Of a stretch of 39,971 bases of DNA, positions 39,266 to 39,971 are shown one piece after another; position 1 is the first letter of the stretch; the number at the start of each line of letters is the position of its first letter. The notes beneath the pieces were generated by a model, which had not been told where the DNA came from, searched no databases, and saw only the letters and a list, made by a program, of their open reading frames with translations. Source of the stretch: CAUPWF01 sp964369425 (GTDB taxonomy: Bacteria; Bacillota; Clostridia; Lachnospirales; Lachnospiraceae); contig CAYJGW010000021.1 in NCBI GenBank assembly GCA_964369425.1, positions 1 to 39,971 on the forward strand. Reading direction: 5' to 3'. A program made the position numbers and the translations under genes.

Positions 39266-39943
39266 GTGTTGCTATTAGGGGGTATCGGACAACTTTTTTA
39301 CGGATCTTTTTTGGGAAGTGTGATATTAGCTCCAGCAATGATACCTTATATGAAGCTTTGGATGAGAGAAAAAGAGAAAAGGATTAAGCAGAAGTTTTAT
39401 GGAGAATTACAAGATTATCTACAAGCACTAGCGACTTTTTTAAAGGCGGGGTATTCCGTTGAAAATGCAATTAGACAAGGGAGAGAAGAGTTGAAAAGTC
39501 AGTATGGTGAAGGTGCTAGAATTATGCAAGACACTGAGAAGCTGATTAGAAAATTAGAGTTTAATCTCTCTATAGAAATAGCCTTAAAATCGTGGGCGAA
39601 GGATATAGAACTTGAGGAAGTGAGTCAGTTTGTTACGGTGTTTTCGGAGGCGAAACGATTAGGTGGAGATAGCGTAGAGATTACAAAAAAGACGATTCGT
39701 CATATCTGTGAAAAAATGGAAGTGAAAAGAGAGATTGAACTAGTACTTACTGCAAAGAAGATGGAGTTTCAGGTAATGTCTATGATACCCATAGGGATTC
39801 TCGTTTATATGAAATGGAGTTTCCCACAATTTTTAGACGTATTATATCAGAATGTATTTGGAGTAATCATGATGACTCTTTGTTTGGGGGGGTATGGTGT
39901 TGCTTATCTATGGGGGCGGCGGATTGTCGAGATAGAGGTATAG
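39266..39943 (+). CDS. tadB: Tad pilus inner-membrane protein TadB
   Basis: A type II secretion F-like membrane platform protein. The 225-residue reading has a hydrophobic start, the conserved YLQALATFLKAGYSVENAI and AKRLGGDSVEITKKT core, and two C-terminal membrane segments. The start is doubtful. GTG 39266 directly overlaps its own G-rich ribosome binding site. The frame stays open upstream with family-like residues (KKYEYWVAAARG) but no ATG, GTG or TTG. An ATG at 39237 that overlaps the tadA stop lies in the other frame, and a run of six Gs (39261-39266) could join it by a -1 shift. Membrane and core parts are convincing; the N terminus is not. Confidence 0.8.
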   Translation: MLLLGGIGQLFYGSFLGSVILAPAMIPYMKLWMREKEKRIKQKFYGELQDYLQALATFLKAGYSVENAIRQGREELKSQYGEGARIMQDTEKLIRKLEFNLSIEIALKSWAKDIELEEVSQFVTVFSEAKRLGGDSVEITKKTIRHICEKMEVKREIELVLTAKKMEFQVMSMIPIGILVYMKWSFPQFLDVLYQNVFGVIMMTLCLGGYGVAYLWGRRIVEIEV

Positions 39944-39946
39944 GAA

Positions 39947-39971
39947 ATGGTAAGAAGAATTAAGGGTGTAT
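39947..39971 (+). CDS. Start of next Tad-locus gene (probably tadC), cut by window edge
   Basis: An ATG at 39947 with AGAGGTATAGGAA just upstream opens MVRRIKGV and runs off the window. In Tad loci a second platform protein, TadC, normally follows TadB, so this is the expected gene; only eight codons are visible. Confidence 0.4.

Noticed and set aside
1..39971. Prophage, integrative element or insertion sequence
   Set aside because: No integrase, transposase, phage structural gene, terminal repeats or tRNA attachment site was seen; the gene content is chromosomal housekeeping.

Overview
The window is AT-rich and reads as a chromosomal segment of an anaerobic, endospore-forming low-GC Firmicute, most likely a member of the Lachnospiraceae or a close clostridial relative. 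The evidence is the mix of sporulation genes (spoIID, a SpoIIQ-like gene, cwlD, bofA), strict-anaerobe oxidative-stress genes (reverse rubrerythrin with PerR), a T-box in front of ileS, strong AGGAGG-type ribosome binding sites, and a Tad/Flp-type pilus locus. No rRNA, tRNA, CRISPR array or complete insertion sequence is visible.

Layout. 0.1-4.4 kb: a two-gene ABC exporter with a coiled-coil FtsX-type permease. 4.4-7.4 kb: a small zinc-ribbon protein, a 5'-truncated amino-acid antiporter, and a sodium:alanine-type symporter. 7.35-9.6 kb: a membrane Cache-GGDEF-EAL protein with a degenerate GGDEF site and an intact EAL domain. 9.7-12.9 kb: a compact lipoate cassette (lipoate ligase, free-standing lipoyl domain, lipoyl synthase, second lipoate ligase) with no dehydrogenase genes beside it. 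12.9-15.2 kb: a lipoprotein, a 5'-truncated metallophosphoesterase and a membrane-anchored C39-like peptidase. 15.3-21.3 kb: a T-box-controlled type-2-like isoleucyl-tRNA synthetase followed by glycogen phosphorylase. 21.3-23.4 kb: spoIID, a degenerate LytM/SpoIIQ-like gene and a GIY-YIG protein. 23.4-27.5 kb: a hemolysin III family protein, a DEAD-box helicase with a structured leader, a DtxR-type regulator, and the reverse rubrerythrin/PerR pair with matching promoters and operators.

27.6-31.1 kb is the regulatory-rich part. It holds an SH3-NlpC/P60 cell-wall hydrolase with a WalR-like box, an intergenic cluster of DnaA boxes, a DUF1858 redox protein, MecA, and a 0.6-kb stretch with two promoters but no intact large gene. 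31.1-36.6 kb: a membrane-anchored GH18-type enzyme, then cwlD-sua5-rpiB-upp-comEB in one run; the cwlD ribosome binding site lies inside the terminator hairpin of the preceding gene. 36.6-40.0 kb: bofA and the first genes of a Tad pilus locus (TadZ, TadA, TadB, start of TadC), which runs off the right edge.

Common themes are envelope remodelling around sporulation (SpoIID/SpoIIQ, CwlD, GH18, NlpC/P60, BofA), redox defence (PerR, rubrerythrin, DtxR family) and protein lipoylation. Most of the content is ordinary for the group. The best leads are the lipoate cassette, the DnaA-box cluster, the duplicated PerR-type promoter/operator design, the cwlD terminator/RBS overlap and the decayed or RNA-like stretch at 30.4-30.9 kb. 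All functional calls were made by reading motifs; no database search was run.
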